Below are positions 22,623 to 23,074 of a DNA stretch of 23,074 nucleotides, piece by piece. A model generated the notes under the pieces. That model was given only the letters and a program-made list of their open reading frames with translations, ran no database searches and was not told where the DNA came from. A program made the translations under genes and the position numbers. The DNA is taken from the NCBI GenBank assembly GCA_963581185.1, contig CAUZOB010000066.1, positions 1 to 23,074 on the forward strand, in the 5' to 3' direction. This DNA comes from SAT2750 sp963581185 (GTDB lineage: Bacteria; Planctomycetota; Planctomycetia; Pirellulales; Pirellulaceae). Within the stretch, counting starts at the first letter, position 1. Each line of letters starts with the position of its first letter.

Positions 22623-23074
22623 TGCTCTTCGTTCCATGACTCGTAAAGCTTGATGATGGCTGCATGCAGCCGGCTCTTCACGGTACCCACGGGAATGTCC
22701 AGGATCTCCGCCGCCTCGCGGTACTTCATCCCCTGGTAGTAAACAAGCTCTATCACACTACGCATCGCCTCGGACAATTGATCAATCGCATCCTGCACCC
22801 ACTGACCCCGCTCCAACTGGCTAACATTTTCCAGCGGATCAGATTCCTTGCCCTCCAGTAAGTTCACCAGTGTGCCAATATCGACGTCCTCGCTACTGCT
22901 ACCACGATCCAGGCTCACCATCCGATGCCGCTTGTTCCGCCGCTGAGCATCAATTGCCTGATTCGTCGCCACGGTATAGAGCCAGGGGCGAAATCGCCGC
23001 GTCTCATCAAACCGATCGCACTTTAGATGCACCTGCAGAAAAGTTGCCTGGAAAACATCCTCGGCCATTTCTGC
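22619..23074 (-). CDS. ECF-type RNA polymerase sigma factor, N-terminus beyond window
   Basis: The frame is open to the right edge, so the first residues lie outside the window; 151 residues are visible. Region 2 is represented by MAEDVFQATFLQVH and FRPWLYTVATNQAIDAQRRNKR, which contain the -10 recognition and core-binding surface. A variable linker of about 50 residues (SLDRGSSSEDVDIG) follows, and region 4 is LSEAMRSVIELVYYQGMKYREAAE then DIPVGTVKSRLHAAIIKLYE, the helix-turn-helix that binds the -35 element. The ATG at 23066-23068 is inside region 2 and is not the true start. ECF sigma factors direct RNA polymerase to stress or surface-signal regulons and are held by a cognate anti-sigma factor, here the coupled downstream gene. 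The regulon cannot be read from this window. Confidence 0.9.
   Translation of the reverse strand, partial: AEMAEDVFQATFLQVHLKCDRFDETRRFRPWLYTVATNQAIDAQRRNKRHRMVSLDRGSSSEDVDIGTLVNLLEGKESDPLENVSQLERGQWVQDAIDQLSEAMRSVIELVYYQGMKYREAAEILDIPVGTVKSRLHAAIIKLYESWNEEQ

Noticed and set aside
1..23074. Search for CRISPR arrays, insertion sequences, tRNA or rRNA genes and integration sites
   Set aside because: No regularly spaced repeats, transposase or integrase motifs, cloverleaf sequences or rRNA-like stretches were seen on either strand.

Overview
The window looks like a chromosomal segment of a planctomycete (Planctomycetota, probably a Pirellula- or Rhodopirellula-like lineage). It holds a DUF1501 protein beside a DUF1549 cytochrome-type protein with a CAQCH haem motif, a rhomboid with a DUF6576-like tail, an ECF sigma factor paired with a membrane protein that carries an H-x-DG pseudopilin-like domain, and EF-hand loops fused to a transport protein. 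These combinations are typical of that phylum. Base composition is moderately GC-rich and even throughout. I see no insertion sequence, phage gene, CRISPR array, tRNA or rRNA, so this is ordinary chromosome rather than a mobile island.

Layout. (1) 1-4878, minus strand: four genes read leftward from a strong sigma70-like promoter at 5011-5039. They are an unrecognised 515-aa two-TM coiled-coil protein, a rhomboid protease, a Tat-exported DUF1501 protein and a DUF1549 protein cut by the window edge. (2) 4879-5287: a 409-bp divergent regulatory region with a promoter in each direction and a 10-bp palindrome in the rightward one. (3) 5288-12880, plus strand: a complete MacAB-TolC-like tripartite exporter consisting of an outer-membrane factor lipoprotein, a membrane-fusion adaptor with C-terminal EF-hands, an ATPase and a MacB-type permease. 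(4) 13033-14205: a stand-alone bioF-like gene. (5) 14409-20684, plus strand: a complete Dpp/Opp-type peptide ABC importer made of a binding lipoprotein, two permeases and a fused double ATPase, with a hairpin between the binding protein and the permeases and a 12-bp perfect hairpin after the last gene. (6) 20871-21608: an unrecognised 245-aa soluble protein. (7) 21645-23074, minus strand: an ECF sigma factor, cut by the right edge, translationally coupled by ATGA overlap to a membrane anti-sigma-like protein.

The two transport operons are complete and face the same way, one for export and one for uptake. The most unusual points are the domain additions: five EF-hand-like loops and a nested lipoyl-like insertion in the adaptor, a glycine-rich insertion in the outer-membrane factor, a roughly 200-residue extension ahead of the peptide-binding domain, and the cytoplasmic-domain/TM/pseudopilin-like architecture of the putative anti-sigma factor. 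No wholly novel multi-gene system stands out. The best candidate for something new is the calcium-binding version of the tripartite exporter.
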